Shown here one piece after another: positions 27,844-36,538 of a DNA stretch of 50,480 nt. Below the pieces are notes generated by a model. The model saw nothing but the letters and a program-made list of their open reading frames with translations. It was not told where the DNA came from and did no database searches. Position numbers and translations under genes: made by a program. Within the stretch, counting starts at the first letter, position 1. Each line of letters starts with the position of its first letter. This DNA comes from an uncultured Peptococcaceae bacterium (GTDB taxonomy: Bacteria > Bacillota > Peptococcia > Peptococcales > Peptococcaceae), in NCBI GenBank assembly GCA_949743265.1, contig CATJSX010000109.1, forward strand, positions 1-50,480, read 5' to 3'.

Positions 27844-27887
27844 ATAAAATAAAGAGGCAACTGATATCAGTTGCCTCTTTATTTTAT
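27844..27887. terminator. 44-base perfect palindrome, terminator of MATE-marR
   Basis: The 22-base arms ATAAAATAAAGAGG-CAACTGAT and ATCAGTTG-CCTCTTTATTTTAT are perfect complements with no spacer. The element overlaps the marR stop codon (27884-27886), so termination signal and gene end are fused. It would also stop plus-strand transcription. Confidence 0.9.
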
Positions 27888-28339
27888 AATTCGCCAGTTT
27901 TATTGCGAAAATCTCGGGCTTTGGTACTCATTTTACTTAAGATAGCTTCCAAAGCGACAATTTCTACTTCGTTTAAATCACCAGATAAATGCTCAATCCA
28001 TTGACCGTTCAGCTGTTTAACAATGGGATGGATTTCACGACCAGCTTCTGTTAGATAGACGAGATTTTCTCTTTTATCTTGAGGATTTTGTTCTCGTCTG
28101 ATGAAACCGGCTGTTTCTAATTTCTGCAACGCGCGAGCGGTACTGCTTTTATCCATCACCAATCCTTTGGCCAAAAAATCTTGGCTGATGCCTTCGTTGT
28201 GGTATAAAACCATTAAATAGGGAATTTGTCCGCGGCTTAGACCTAATTCTTTTAGATATTCATCAGCATAACTACGACTGACTCGTTCAATCAAGCCGAT
28301 CATATGACCAATATGGCGAAAGGTGTTTTCTGGCAACAT
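27884..28339 (-). CDS. MarR-family regulator
   Basis: Winged-helix repressor of 151 residues: LGLSRGQIPYLMVL..NEGISQDFLAKGLVMDKSSTARALQKLE (recognition region, about 33-76) and the wing RREQNPQDKRENLVYLTEAG. GGAGATGAG precedes the ATG. It follows the MATE gene by 13 bases, so it is the second gene of an operon that it probably represses; a matching palindrome covers the operon promoter. Ligands of such pairs are often toxic small molecules exported by the pump. Confidence 0.93.
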   Translation of the reverse strand: MLPENTFRHIGHMIGLIERVSRSYADEYLKELGLSRGQIPYLMVLYHNEGISQDFLAKGLVMDKSSTARALQKLETAGFIRREQNPQDKRENLVYLTEAGREIHPIVKQLNGQWIEHLSGDLNEVEIVALEAILSKMSTKARDFRNKTGEL

Positions 28340-28352
28340 TTTTTCTCATCTC

Positions 28353-29726
28353 CTATTTCAGCAATCCTTTTTTCTTCATAGTTCTAAATTCCCACCACAA
28401 AAAGCAACAAGTTAAAAGAATTGCGGAACCGTCAGAAACGACAAAAGCGTAGAAAACACCGTCTAGTTGAAAAAACAACGGCATAATATAAACAGCTGGA
28501 ATTAAAAAAATACATTGACGCGTTAAACTAAGGAAAATAGCGGTTTTGGCTTTGCCGACTGCCTGAAAATATTGACCGCCAATAACACCAAAGGCTACGC
28601 CGGGTAAAAGCAAATTGCTGATAATAAGAACTCTTGCACCTAAGGTTGCCAAAGATTTGTCACCGCGATTAAAAATAGAAACTAATTGCTCTGGTACGGT
28701 AAACATGGCGATATAGGCTACCATTGCTACCAATACGCCGGCAATAATGGCTTTGACAACCGTTTCTTTGGCGCGTTCATACTGTTTAGCGCCGAAATTG
28801 TACCCGATGATGGGTTGGGAACCTTGCGAAATGCCCATTATCGGCATCATGAAAACGCCGATAATGCTATTGGTAACGCCAACAATGGTAATATAAAGTC
28901 CCGATAAATCATCGGCATAAGCAATAATACGATGGTTGATAATCAAAATGAGCATACTTTGACATAACTGCATCAGACAAGGCGCTAGTCCAATGGTTAC
29001 AATCCGTTTGACTAATGAAAAATTCAGCTTAAAATATTGCTTTTTCAAATGCAATGTTGTTTTGGGATGAAGCGTAAAAAAGTACAACACCCAAATTGCC
29101 GAAGCTACTTGCGCAATCACCGTCGCCCAAGCCGCTCCCGCTACGCCCATCTGCAACGGAAAAATGAAAATATAATCCAACGCAATATTGATTAAGGCGC
29201 TGATAAGCATAGTAATCATGGCAATTTGGGGACTGCCTTCAGCGCGGACGAAATTATTCATACCGAATCCTACCGATGCGGCGACATTACCCAATAAAAT
29301 GATAAATGTATAATCAATAGCTGGTTGAAGAATTCCATCTATTGCGCCAAAAAGAATCAGCAGTTTTTCTAAAAAAGGCAAACCGATGACAGTCGGAATC
29401 AGACCAGCGATAATCAGCAGAATGAAGCCTTGCCCCAATAGTTTTTCGGCGGCTTCGTGATTGTGTTCGCCCAATTTAATGCTCATTAACGTACTGGCGC
29501 CGACGCCAAATAGCATAGAAATCGCCATTGTAATAATCATGAGCGGAAAAGCGACTGTTAAGCCGCCAATAGCATCAGAGTTAACGCCATTGCCAATGAA
29601 AATACGGTCAACAATATTGTATAGCGAATTAACTAACATACCTACAATGCCCGGCAGAGAAAATTTCCACAGTAATTTATTGATAGGCTCTTCGCCTAGT
29701 TCTTTGTGTTTTTGTGCAATATCCAT
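28353..29726 (-). CDS. MATE-family efflux transporter
   Basis: Integral membrane antiporter of 457 residues with 12 predicted helices in two homologous halves. The first half has PGIVGMLVNSLYNIVDRIFIG, and repeated P-x-x-x-G-x-SQG motifs occur (PIMGISQGSQPIIGYNFGA near residue 305), typical of the DinF/NorM-like bacterial MATE group. Such proteins use sodium or proton gradients to export cationic drugs. It is first in an operon with marR. Confidence 0.92.
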   Translation of the reverse strand: MDIAQKHKELGEEPINKLLWKFSLPGIVGMLVNSLYNIVDRIFIGNGVNSDAIGGLTVAFPLMIITMAISMLFGVGASTLMSIKLGEHNHEAAEKLLGQGFILLIIAGLIPTVIGLPFLEKLLILFGAIDGILQPAIDYTFIILLGNVAASVGFGMNNFVRAEGSPQIAMITMLISALINIALDYIFIFPLQMGVAGAAWATVIAQVASAIWVLYFFTLHPKTTLHLKKQYFKLNFSLVKRIVTIGLAPCLMQLCQSMLILIINHRIIAYADDLSGLYITIVGVTNSIIGVFMMPIMGISQGSQPIIGYNFGAKQYERAKETVVKAIIAGVLVAMVAYIAMFTVPEQLVSIFNRGDKSLATLGARVLIISNLLLPGVAFGVIGGQYFQAVGKAKTAIFLSLTRQCIFLIPAVYIMPLFFQLDGVFYAFVVSDGSAILLTCCFLWWEFRTMKKKGLLK

Positions 29727-29758
29727 TTTGTCGATCCTCCCGTTTGTGAAATACTCTT

Positions 29759-29787
29759 ATTATACCGATTGTTGGTTGCTTTGGCAA
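29759..29787 (-). promoter_or_regulatory. Promoter of MATE-marR
   Basis: Minus strand TTGCCA (29782-29787), 17-base spacer, TATAAT (29759-29764). The -35 box is inside the palindrome at 29771-29792. Confidence 0.8.
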
Positions 29788-29792
29788 CCAAC
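29771..29792. promoter_or_regulatory. Candidate MarR operator
   Basis: GTTGGTTGC-TTTG-GCAACCAAC: perfect 9-base arms with a 4-base spacer, covering the MATE -35 box and part of its spacer, and lying 11 bases upstream of the divergent YbaK -35 box. The TTGC/GCAA half-sites and total size resemble known MarR operators. Confidence 0.75.
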
Positions 29793-29803
29793 AGAAATGG
29801 TAA

Positions 29804-29833
29804 TTGACAAAACTTTTTTGTGATGGGTATAAT
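29804..29833 (+). promoter_or_regulatory. Promoter of the YbaK-like gene
   Basis: TTGACA (29804-29809), 18-base spacer, TATAAT (29828-29833). Confidence 0.85.
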
Positions 29834-29864
29834 AGACACACTAAAACGGAAAGGAAGTCGAAAA

Positions 29865-30344
29865 ATGTCTATTGAAAATGTCCGTCGTTTCTTTGCGCAA
29901 TTTGAGCGGCAAGACGATATTTTAGAGTTCAATACCTCAAGCGCTACAGTCGCTTTGGCTGCTGAAGCGTTGGGCGTTATTCCTGCGCGCATTGCTAAAA
30001 CGATATCTTTTTATGGCAAAGAGGAACAAGCTATTTTAATTGTAGCTGCTGGCGACGTTAAAATTGACAATAGTAAATTTAAGCAGCAATTTGGTCTGAA
30101 AGCCAAAATGCTTTCTGCCGATGATGTTCTGCGCTGTACTGGTCATGAAGTGGGTGGTGTTTGCCCTTTTGCTTTGCCGCAAGAAAATCTGCCGTTAGTT
30201 TATACCGATGTTTCGTTAAAACGTTTTGAAACTGTTTTTCCCGCTTGCGGCAGCAGTAATTCTGCTATTGAGCTGACAAACGAAGAATTATATCAATTTG
30301 CTCATGCGCAGTCTTGGGTAGATGTTTGTAAATTATCTGAATGA
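29865..30344 (+). CDS. YbaK/EbsC-family aminoacyl-tRNA deacylase
   Basis: Cytoplasmic hydrolase of 159 residues that removes wrongly attached amino acids from tRNA, most often from tRNA-Pro in this family. Signature elements are TSSATVALAAEALGV, ARIAKTISF (with the catalytic lysine), GDVKIDNSKFK, and GHEVGGVCPFALP followed by FPACGSSNSAIELT, the family GG.PPFG-like loop. The ATG at 29865 after AAAGGAAG is chosen over an earlier one. It has its own promoter and terminator and is divergent from MATE-marR. Confidence 0.9.
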   Translation: MSIENVRRFFAQFERQDDILEFNTSSATVALAAEALGVIPARIAKTISFYGKEEQAILIVAAGDVKIDNSKFKQQFGLKAKMLSADDVLRCTGHEVGGVCPFALPQENLPLVYTDVSLKRFETVFPACGSSNSAIELTNEELYQFAHAQSWVDVCKLSE

Positions 30345-30358
30345 TATTTCAGCACAAG

Positions 30359-30396
30359 AAAAGCGATGGTCCGTTATTTAGACCATCGCTTTTTTT
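30359..30396 (+). terminator. Terminator of the YbaK-like gene
   Basis: AAAAGCGATGGTC (30359-30371) pairs with GACCATCGCTTTT (30381-30393), 13 bp, followed by more T residues. Confidence 0.92.
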
Positions 30397-30434
30397 CAAC
30401 GTTTTATTAAAGATAGTAATGATTTTCTCTCATT

Positions 30435-31508
30435 TTATTCGGCGAGCAATTCTCCATCAATGGTTACTTCTGTTTCTAAAGCCTCAACAATGAAAGAGAT
30501 AGGTACATAAGTAACGCCGTCTTTATTTTCCGGTGCGCTTTTTAATTGCAACCGCATTCTATTGAGCGCGTAATCGGTGGAGCCTATAGTATAGGTGGCT
30601 GATCTAGCGCCATCTTTAATGGTGAGAATAACGGTTCCTTCATTCCACAATACGTCATAACCTAGAGCTTCGCTGACAGTTCTAGCCGGTACCATCATTT
30701 CGCCTTGTTCATTGATATAGTGATTTAGCGGTATTTCCTGACCATTGATGAACGCTGTAACTGAGTCGGAAGTAATAGTCATAGTATTGACAGGCGTTTC
30801 TGCTGTTTCTAATAAAGGTTCATAGGCAATTTCTTCACTGCTTTCCGGAACTCGTAAAAGAATGGCTTTATCGGCCGTTGCCTGTGCGGGCATACTTAAG
30901 GTCATAATATCGTACCAAAGGAGCACTTCAGCATCTTTGACAACATCGTCAATGGTCACAATGTTTTTAGTCAAATAGGGCGAAATAGCGATATCTTTTG
31001 GCAAAGTGATAATTCGACTGCCGTTATTGGTAGTAATTTGAATGCCATCGCCGTTGGCTGCTTGACGGACATCTTCCACTTTAGCGTACAAGGGGAATTT
31101 AGCGTCTTGGTCAATATTGCCGATAACTGCTGTTGCCGGACTTTGAGCTGGTAAGCTCATGGTTACAGCAGGGCCATAATAGACGCTGACAGTTGTATTT
31201 TCTTTACCTGCTAAATCCATAGGCAGTCCAGTCATGGCGTCAACCACAAATGTTTCTTCTCCGACATAAAAGATCATCGTGTCGTCTTTATCAGCAAATT
31301 TAACTTCCAGCATGGTAAGGTCATTTTCTTTTGTCATGCTCAAAATCGTACCATACATTTGCGAAACTCCCAACGTTTGAACTTTGTCAATGACGGCAGG
31401 CAATTTCGCTTGGGCGTCTTCCACTGCTAAAGCGCTACCAGCGAAAGAACACATCAATACTCCCGTCAAAATAATGCTTGTTCCTTTTTTAAATCTTTTA
31501 TTCATCAT
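30435..31508 (-). CDS. Secreted stalk-domain (copper amine oxidase N-terminal-like) protein
   Basis: Exported 357-residue protein of unknown role. A signal peptide (about residues 1-28, KRFKKGTSIILTGVLMC...GSALA) precedes a beta-rich middle region, and the C-terminal 110 residues form the stalk domain called Cu_amine_oxidN1: AFINGQEIPL...MVPARTVSEALGYDVLWNEGTVILT...YVPISFIVEALE. In anaerobic Firmicutes this domain is common in cell-surface proteins and does not mean amine oxidase activity. The ATG at 31508 with AGGAGG is used. A related domain occurs in the gene at 42703. Confidence 0.8.
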   Translation of the reverse strand: MMNKRFKKGTSIILTGVLMCSFAGSALAVEDAQAKLPAVIDKVQTLGVSQMYGTILSMTKENDLTMLEVKFADKDDTMIFYVGEETFVVDAMTGLPMDLAGKENTTVSVYYGPAVTMSLPAQSPATAVIGNIDQDAKFPLYAKVEDVRQAANGDGIQITTNNGSRIITLPKDIAISPYLTKNIVTIDDVVKDAEVLLWYDIMTLSMPAQATADKAILLRVPESSEEIAYEPLLETAETPVNTMTITSDSVTAFINGQEIPLNHYINEQGEMMVPARTVSEALGYDVLWNEGTVILTIKDGARSATYTIGSTDYALNRMRLQLKSAPENKDGVTYVPISFIVEALETEVTIDGELLAE

Positions 31509-31600
31509 AGTTCCTCCTAAATTTTTCTTGTAATTTTGTGTTACACTCATTAGACGATGAACAATAAAAGAAAGTTGCTTTCTCGACGAAATATTTTTCA

Positions 31601-31636
31601 AAAAAACGCAGCGGAAAAAATTTCGCTGCGTTTTTT
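31601..31636 (-). terminator. Terminator of the ABC importer operon
   Basis: AAAAAACGCAGCG (31601-31613) pairs with CGCTGCGTTTTTT (31624-31636), overlapping the last base of the ATPase stop region. On the minus strand it ends in a T run. Confidence 0.88.
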
Positions 31637-32429
31637 ACCCTAAAAGCATACGGTCGCTGACAAATTCATCGCCAGCAGCTTGTTCAAACATTTTTAGCAG
31701 ATCGGGAACGTCAAGATGTTGTTTTTGCTCGCCTTCAACGTCAATAATGATATTACCGGCATGAAGCATGATCAAGCGATTACCATAGCGAAGAGCGTCA
31801 CGCATATTATGAGTGATCATCAGTGTTGTCAAATGATGTTCAGAAACGATTTTTTCGGTAATCTCCAGAACTTTTGTGGCTGTTTTGGGATCAAGTGCAG
31901 CAGTATGCTCGTCAAGCAATAACAGTTTGGGTTGATTGATGGTCGCCATCAATAAGGTAATGGCTTGTCGCTGACCGCCGGAGAGCAGACCAACTTTGCT
32001 GGTCAAACGATCCTCAAGTCCTAAGTCCAGCATTTTAAGCATTTGTCGAAAATGTTCTCGTTCTTTTGCCTGCGAACTCCACTTAAGGGTCGGGCGTTTG
32101 CCGCGCCGGCTGGCGATAGCAAGATTTTCTTCAATCTGCATACCGGCAGCTGTGCCCATCATCGGGTCCTGAAAGACACGTCCAATATATTTAGCTCGTT
32201 TGTGTTCAGGTGAGCGAGTAACATCGTCGCCATCAATGATAATGCGTCCGCTATCAACGAAAAATACACCTGCAATGGCGTTCAACAAAGTAGATTTGCC
32301 GGCACCATTGCCGCCGATAACGGTACAGAAATCACCAGCTTTTAAATGAAGATCCAATCCAGTTAACGCTTTTTTTTCATTGATAGTGCCGCTGTTAAAA
32401 GTTTTGGTGATTTGTTCGACTTTTAGCAT
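31635..32429 (-). CDS. ABC importer ATP-binding protein (TrpZ-like)
   Basis: ATPase of 264 residues driving the importer encoded by the two upstream genes. Walker A is GGNGAGKST (about 39-47), the signature LSGGQRQA, Walker B LLLLDEHTAALDP and the switch ITHNM. The histidine in DEH replaces the usual proline and is common in the BMP/TrpXYZ-like and YlbM-type ATPases. It overlaps the permease gene by seven bases. Confidence 0.92.
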   Translation of the reverse strand: MLKVEQITKTFNSGTINEKKALTGLDLHLKAGDFCTVIGGNGAGKSTLLNAIAGVFFVDSGRIIIDGDDVTRSPEHKRAKYIGRVFQDPMMGTAAGMQIEENLAIASRRGKRPTLKWSSQAKEREHFRQMLKMLDLGLEDRLTSKVGLLSGGQRQAITLLMATINQPKLLLLDEHTAALDPKTATKVLEITEKIVSEHHLTTLMITHNMRDALRYGNRLIMLHAGNIIIDVEGEQKQHLDVPDLLKMFEQAAGDEFVSDRMLLG

Positions 32430-33310
32430 GATTTGCTCCCCCTTACGCTTTGCAGCTTCGATTTGATCAAAGGCAGCGACAACGCAATGGCTACCAAGAT
32501 TGCCGTGAACAATTTCAAATCATTGGGATTCAACCCCAAATAAAGAACAAAAGCGATAACTGCACGATAAACGACAGAACCCAAAACGACCGAAAGCAAA
32601 CAATTTTTGAAATCTCTCGTGCCGAATAAGACTTCTCCTATAATTACGGACGCTAAACCGATGACGATAGTGCCTGTCCCCATATCGACCGCCGCATAAC
32701 CTTGACTTTGCGCAACAAACGCTCCGGAGATTGCTACCAAAGCATTGCTTAATAGAAGTCCTAAAATGATGGTAACGTCAGTATTGATGCCTTGCGCACG
32801 AATCATTTGTTTATTGTAGCCAGTAGCTCGGATAGCCGCTCCTAATTCTGTACCAAAAAACCAATACAGTACAATCATAAAGATAATGACAGCAATCAAA
32901 CTTGTTAACAAAATAGCATAATTATTGCTTAATCCCAGTTTATTAAAAGGCGTATAAATGGTTTCCATGCGCAAAAGCGAAATATTGGCCTTGCCCATGA
33001 TACGCAGATTAACGGAGTACAACGCAATCATGCTCAAAATTCCTGCCAACAGCGCTGGTATTTTTAATTTGGTATGAAGTACGCCAGTAACAACACCAGC
33101 CATCATGCCAGCTAAGCAAGCAACCAATACTGCCCAAAAAGGACTACTGCCACCAGCAATCAAGGAAGCCGCCACGGCAGCCCCTAACGGAAAGCTGCCT
33201 TCAACGGTCAAATCGGCAATATCCAAAACACGATAGGTAAGGTAAACCCCCAATGCCATTACAGACCACAACAAGCCTTGGCAAACGGTGGACAACACTA
33301 ATGAACCCAT
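32423..33310 (-). CDS. ABC importer permease (LivH/TrpY-like)
   Basis: Membrane subunit of 295 residues of the branched-chain-type permease family. Typical features are the opening GLLWSVMALGVYLTYRVLDIADLTVEGSF and TGYNKQMIRAQGI with an EAA-like loop. About eight to nine helices. It lies between the binding-protein gene (15 bases) and the ATPase (overlap), so the three form one operon. Confidence 0.9.
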   Translation of the reverse strand: MGSLVLSTVCQGLLWSVMALGVYLTYRVLDIADLTVEGSFPLGAAVAASLIAGGSSPFWAVLVACLAGMMAGVVTGVLHTKLKIPALLAGILSMIALYSVNLRIMGKANISLLRMETIYTPFNKLGLSNNYAILLTSLIAVIIFMIVLYWFFGTELGAAIRATGYNKQMIRAQGINTDVTIILGLLLSNALVAISGAFVAQSQGYAAVDMGTGTIVIGLASVIIGEVLFGTRDFKNCLLSVVLGSVVYRAVIAFVLYLGLNPNDLKLFTAILVAIALSLPLIKSKLQSVRGSKSC

Positions 33311-33325
33311 AATAATACCCGCTTT

Positions 33326-34363
33326 CTACTCGATGATGTTATCGCCAGCCTTTTCGATTAAATCTGCTGGGAAGGTCAGCTCGATGCGATCAGCTGCGCC
33401 TTTATTGATCGTCACAGTCATATCTTTTAAAAATTCGATAGGCATATCGGCTGGTTTGCTTTCTCCATTTAAAATACGAGCAGCCATTTCGCCAGTTTGA
33501 AGTCCTAACGCATAATAATCAATGCCCAGCGTTGCTGTACCACCGGCTTCAACCATGCCGGCTTCGCCACAAATGATGGGCAGTTTTTCTGCTTCGGTAA
33601 CGTTCAATAACGTTGGTATTGCTGAAGCAACAATGTTGTCAGTAGGGACATAAAGGCCTTGAACTTTGCCTGATAAACTTTGTACAGCCTGCTGAATATC
33701 GTTGACTGATGTTACAGTCGCTTCCATGACATCTAATTCAAGTGTCTGTGCGTATTCTTTTAACATATTGACTTGTAGTTCGGAGTTTGGTTCGCTGGAA
33801 GTGTAAATTACGCCCACTGTTTTAATGTCTGGAACTAAAGTGACCAGCAAATCAAGCTGTTCTTTAACAGGATTCATATCACTGGTGCCCGTGACATTGG
33901 TATTGGGTTTATCATTGCTTTCGACTAATTTAGCTGTTTCATAATCAGTGACGGCAGTAGCCACTACTGGAATTTGGCTTTCTACCGTTGCTTGCGCTGC
34001 CGATTGAGCTGCGCTGGTACCAATAGCGCAAATTAAATCGACTTTCTGATTGTTAAACCCTTGGGCAATGGTTTGCAAATTAGAAGGGTCGTTTAATGCG
34101 TTTTTAGCATCAAAAGTTACCGTGACGCCTTCTTCAAAACCATTGGCTTTTAAACCGTCCATAAATCCCTGTTTAGCGTCTTCTAAAGCGGAATGTTCCG
34201 CTTGTTGAATGATGCCAATAGTGACCATTTCTTTTTCTGGGTTTTTGTCATCGCCATCTGCCGCAGCTGGTTGATTATCCTTACCGCCACAGCCAGTCAT
34301 TGCCATGGTGGTTGCTACTAACAATCCCATAACGGCCAGTTTTTTGAGTTTGTTCATTTTCAT
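33326..34363 (-). CDS. ABC importer substrate-binding lipoprotein (TrpX-like)
   Basis: Lipoprotein of 345 residues; the signal peptide ends in a lipobox (MTGC, cysteine near residue 26), so it is tethered outside the inner membrane. The rest is a two-lobe binding fold of the ABC_sub_bind type (IGIIQQAEHSALEDAKQGF, AIGTSAAQSA, PVVATAVTDYETA, YVPTDNIV). Family members import tryptophan or other aromatic amino acids in streptococci, but ligand specificity varies and no T-box or riboswitch is visible upstream to support a ligand. Confidence 0.9.
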   Translation of the reverse strand: MKMNKLKKLAVMGLLVATTMAMTGCGGKDNQPAAADGDDKNPEKEMVTIGIIQQAEHSALEDAKQGFMDGLKANGFEEGVTVTFDAKNALNDPSNLQTIAQGFNNQKVDLICAIGTSAAQSAAQATVESQIPVVATAVTDYETAKLVESNDKPNTNVTGTSDMNPVKEQLDLLVTLVPDIKTVGVIYTSSEPNSELQVNMLKEYAQTLELDVMEATVTSVNDIQQAVQSLSGKVQGLYVPTDNIVASAIPTLLNVTEAEKLPIICGEAGMVEAGGTATLGIDYYALGLQTGEMAARILNGESKPADMPIEFLKDMTVTINKGAADRIELTFPADLIEKAGDNIIE

Positions 34364-34395
34364 TTTTCTTCAAATCCTTCCGTCCTTCAAATTTT

Positions 34396-34412
34396 CCTCA
34401 TACTCGTTGAGG
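34396..34412. promoter_or_regulatory. Small dyad downstream of the importer promoter
   Basis: CCTCA-TACTCGT-TGAGG lies just after the predicted transcript start of the importer. The arms are only 5 bp, so operator, RNA hairpin and chance are all possible. Confidence 0.3.
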
Positions 34413-34419
34413 TATTATT

Positions 34420-34448
34420 ATCATACTGGATTTACTATTTTTTTTCAA
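34420..34448 (-). promoter_or_regulatory. Promoter of the ABC importer operon
   Basis: Minus strand TTGAAA (34443-34448), 17-base spacer, TATGAT (34420-34425). Confidence 0.7.
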
Positions 34449-34707
34449 CAGTAATTTCTATTGTCTTTTATTTTGCCTCTTATTTTAACAGAAAAAATAT
34501 TTCTTTTATTTTTCATGAAAAAGACATTAGCTGCTTTTAAAAATTTTTCTTGCAAAAAAATTTTGCCGTTATTTTATGGCAAGCACACGATATATTGTCC
34601 GATATATGCTATGCGGTACGAATGATTTTAAAATTAGGGGCTTTGAACAAGAATAATCCTTAAACGCTTGAGCGTTAAGACATTTTGTGACAAAAATGCT
34701 GCTATTA

Positions 34708-34736
34708 TTGCGGAAGGCTGATTTTAATGTTACAAT
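34708..34736 (+). promoter_or_regulatory. Promoter of pgm-pgi
   Basis: TTGCGG (34708-34713), 17-base spacer, TACAAT (34731-34736), leaving a leader of about 100 bases. Confidence 0.6.
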
Positions 34737-34840
34737 GAAGCCATCAATGAGTGATTAACACTGCAAGTATTTTGGGTCGACTTATTTCCCCCGATTCGAC
34801 CGGCTTTTGATTTTATTTTAATTTGGAAAGTGGTGTCAAA

Positions 34841-36538
34841 ATGACTTATAAGGCAATCTATCAAGCATGGCTTGAAGATGATTCTTTAGACGCAGAGTTA
34901 CATGCGGAATTGGAGGCCATTAAAAATGATGAAGTAGCCATTAAGGAACGGTTTATTCAGCCGTTGGCATTTGGTACTGGCGGTATGCGGGGCGTTATGG
35001 GTGCTGGCATCAATCGTATCAATAATCGTACTATTGAAAAAGCTACTGCTGGATTGGCTTGTTATTTGCTTGAGCAGTATGGTAGTGAAGCGGTAAGCCG
35101 CGGTGTGGCAGTGGCTTATGATAGTCGCCATTATTCAGCGCAATATGCTGAGACTTGTGGCTGCGTATTAGCGGCGTATGGCATCAAAGCCTATATTTTT
35201 TCTCAGCTGACGCCGACGCCGGTTTTATCCTTTGCCGTAATGGATTTAAATTGTGTGGCTGGTATCGTGATTACAGCCAGTCATAATCCCAAGGAATATA
35301 ACGGCTATAAAGTCTACGATGAATTTGGCTGCCAATTAACGCTCAAGCCAGCGCAGGAATTGATGACTTATGTTGCCCGTTTTGAAGACAACAGCGATTT
35401 GCCCATTTTATCTACGCCTGATAAAGCCGTTCGCGATGGATTATGGCAATGGATTGACGGCGATTTGTTGAAGCGGTTTGAACAGGCTGTTTTGTCACAA
35501 TCACTTTTAGGTAGTGCATCAAGTAAAGCGCAGTTGAAAATTGTATACACGCCTTTACATGGAACAGGTTTAAAACCGGTCAGTGAAGTGTTGAGACAGG
35601 CAGGTTTTAGCGATCTTCATTTATTGGAAGCGCAAATGGAGCCTAATGGAGATTTTCCTACCGTTATGTCGCCGAATCCCGAAGAAAAAGAGGCTTTAAA
35701 AATGGCGATTGCTTATGGCGAAACCATTGGCGCTGATTTGATTTTGGGCACGGATCCGGACTGCGATCGTATTGGCGTTGCTGTTAATGACGGTGAACAG
35801 TTTGTACTGCTTAGCGGCAATCAGGTAGGCGCGCTTTTATGTGATTTTGTTTTGCGTCATCGTGAATTAACACCAACATCGATGCTAATTAAAACGATTG
35901 TAACGTCTGATTTGGGTGCCGCCATTGCCAAACATTACGGTGTGCAGGTGCTGGAAACGTTGACTGGTTTTAAATTTATTGGCGAGCTGATGACACGGTT
36001 TGCTCATGATGAGAGTCATAATTTTGTTATGGGTTATGAAGAAAGCTATGGCTATCTTATTGGCGAACATGCTAAAGATAAGGACGCTGTTGTAGCGGCG
36101 TTATTGATTAGTGAAATGGCAGCAGAAGCTAAAGCTAACGGTTATCATCTTCAGCAGAAATTAACGCAGCTTTATGAGCAATATGGTTATTATCTGGATG
36201 AAGTTCATTCTTTTACGTTAAGCGGTTTGGCAGGACAAGCGTGTATTGGACGTATTATGGATAAAGTGCGTCGTCAAGGGCAAGCGCTTTTTGGCGCGCA
36301 AAGTTGTAAAGATTATGCAGCTGGCGTTGATGATTTGCCTCAATCGGATGTGGTGAAATTTTTCTTTGATGAAGGCGGCTGGTTGGCAATTAGACCGTCG
36401 GGTACTGAGCCAAAAATAAAATTTTATTTCAGTTTAAAAGGTAATGATAGTTGTCAAGCGCAAGAAAAGTTGCAAATTTTGCTGGCGCAAGTTACTGAAT
36501 TAGTTGAAAAGACAGCGGCTGAGGAGGTGACGGAATGA
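34841..36538 (+). CDS. Phosphoglucomutase / phosphomannomutase
   Basis: Alpha-D-phosphohexomutase interconverting hexose 1- and 6-phosphates for polysaccharide and nucleotide-sugar synthesis. The 565-residue length and motifs fit the PgcA-type phosphoglucomutase: FGTGGMRGVMG, the phosphoserine loop TASHNPKEYNGYKVY, the metal loop GTDPDCDR, the sugar loop GYEESYGY and the phosphate loop RPSGTEPKIK. The ATG at 34841 is chosen over a TTG six codons earlier because AAAGTGGTG gives normal spacing. Its end overlaps the isomerase start by four bases. Confidence 0.93.
   Translation: MTYKAIYQAWLEDDSLDAELHAELEAIKNDEVAIKERFIQPLAFGTGGMRGVMGAGINRINNRTIEKATAGLACYLLEQYGSEAVSRGVAVAYDSRHYSAQYAETCGCVLAAYGIKAYIFSQLTPTPVLSFAVMDLNCVAGIVITASHNPKEYNGYKVYDEFGCQLTLKPAQELMTYVARFEDNSDLPILSTPDKAVRDGLWQWIDGDLLKRFEQAVLSQSLLGSASSKAQLKIVYTPLHGTGLKPVSEVLRQAGFSDLHLLEAQMEPNGDFPTVMSPNPEEKEALKMAIAYGETIGADLILGTDPDCDRIGVAVNDGEQFVLLSGNQVGALLCDFVLRHRELTPTSMLIKTIVTSDLGAAIAKHYGVQVLETLTGFKFIGELMTRFAHDESHNFVMGYEESYGYLIGEHAKDKDAVVAALLISEMAAEAKANGYHLQQKLTQLYEQYGYYLDEVHSFTLSGLAGQACIGRIMDKVRRQGQALFGAQSCKDYAAGVDDLPQSDVVKFFFDEGGWLAIRPSGTEPKIKFYFSLKGNDSCQAQEKLQILLAQVTELVEKTAAEEVTE

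Larger units (their letters stand above)
34364..34840. other. Divergent intergenic region between the ABC importer and pgm
   Basis: Very AT-rich region of 477 bases with no gene. It holds a minus-strand promoter for the importer, a small dyad CCTCA/TGAGG at 34396-34412 near that start, a plus-strand promoter for pgm, and a pgm-leader stem GGTCGA (34775-34780) with TCGACC (34796-34801) followed by T-rich sequence. Confidence 0.55.

Noticed and set aside
34364-34440. T-box or tryptophan riboswitch upstream of the TrpX-like gene
   Set aside because: No T-box core motif, specifier loop or antiterminator pattern; the predicted leader is only about 50 bases.
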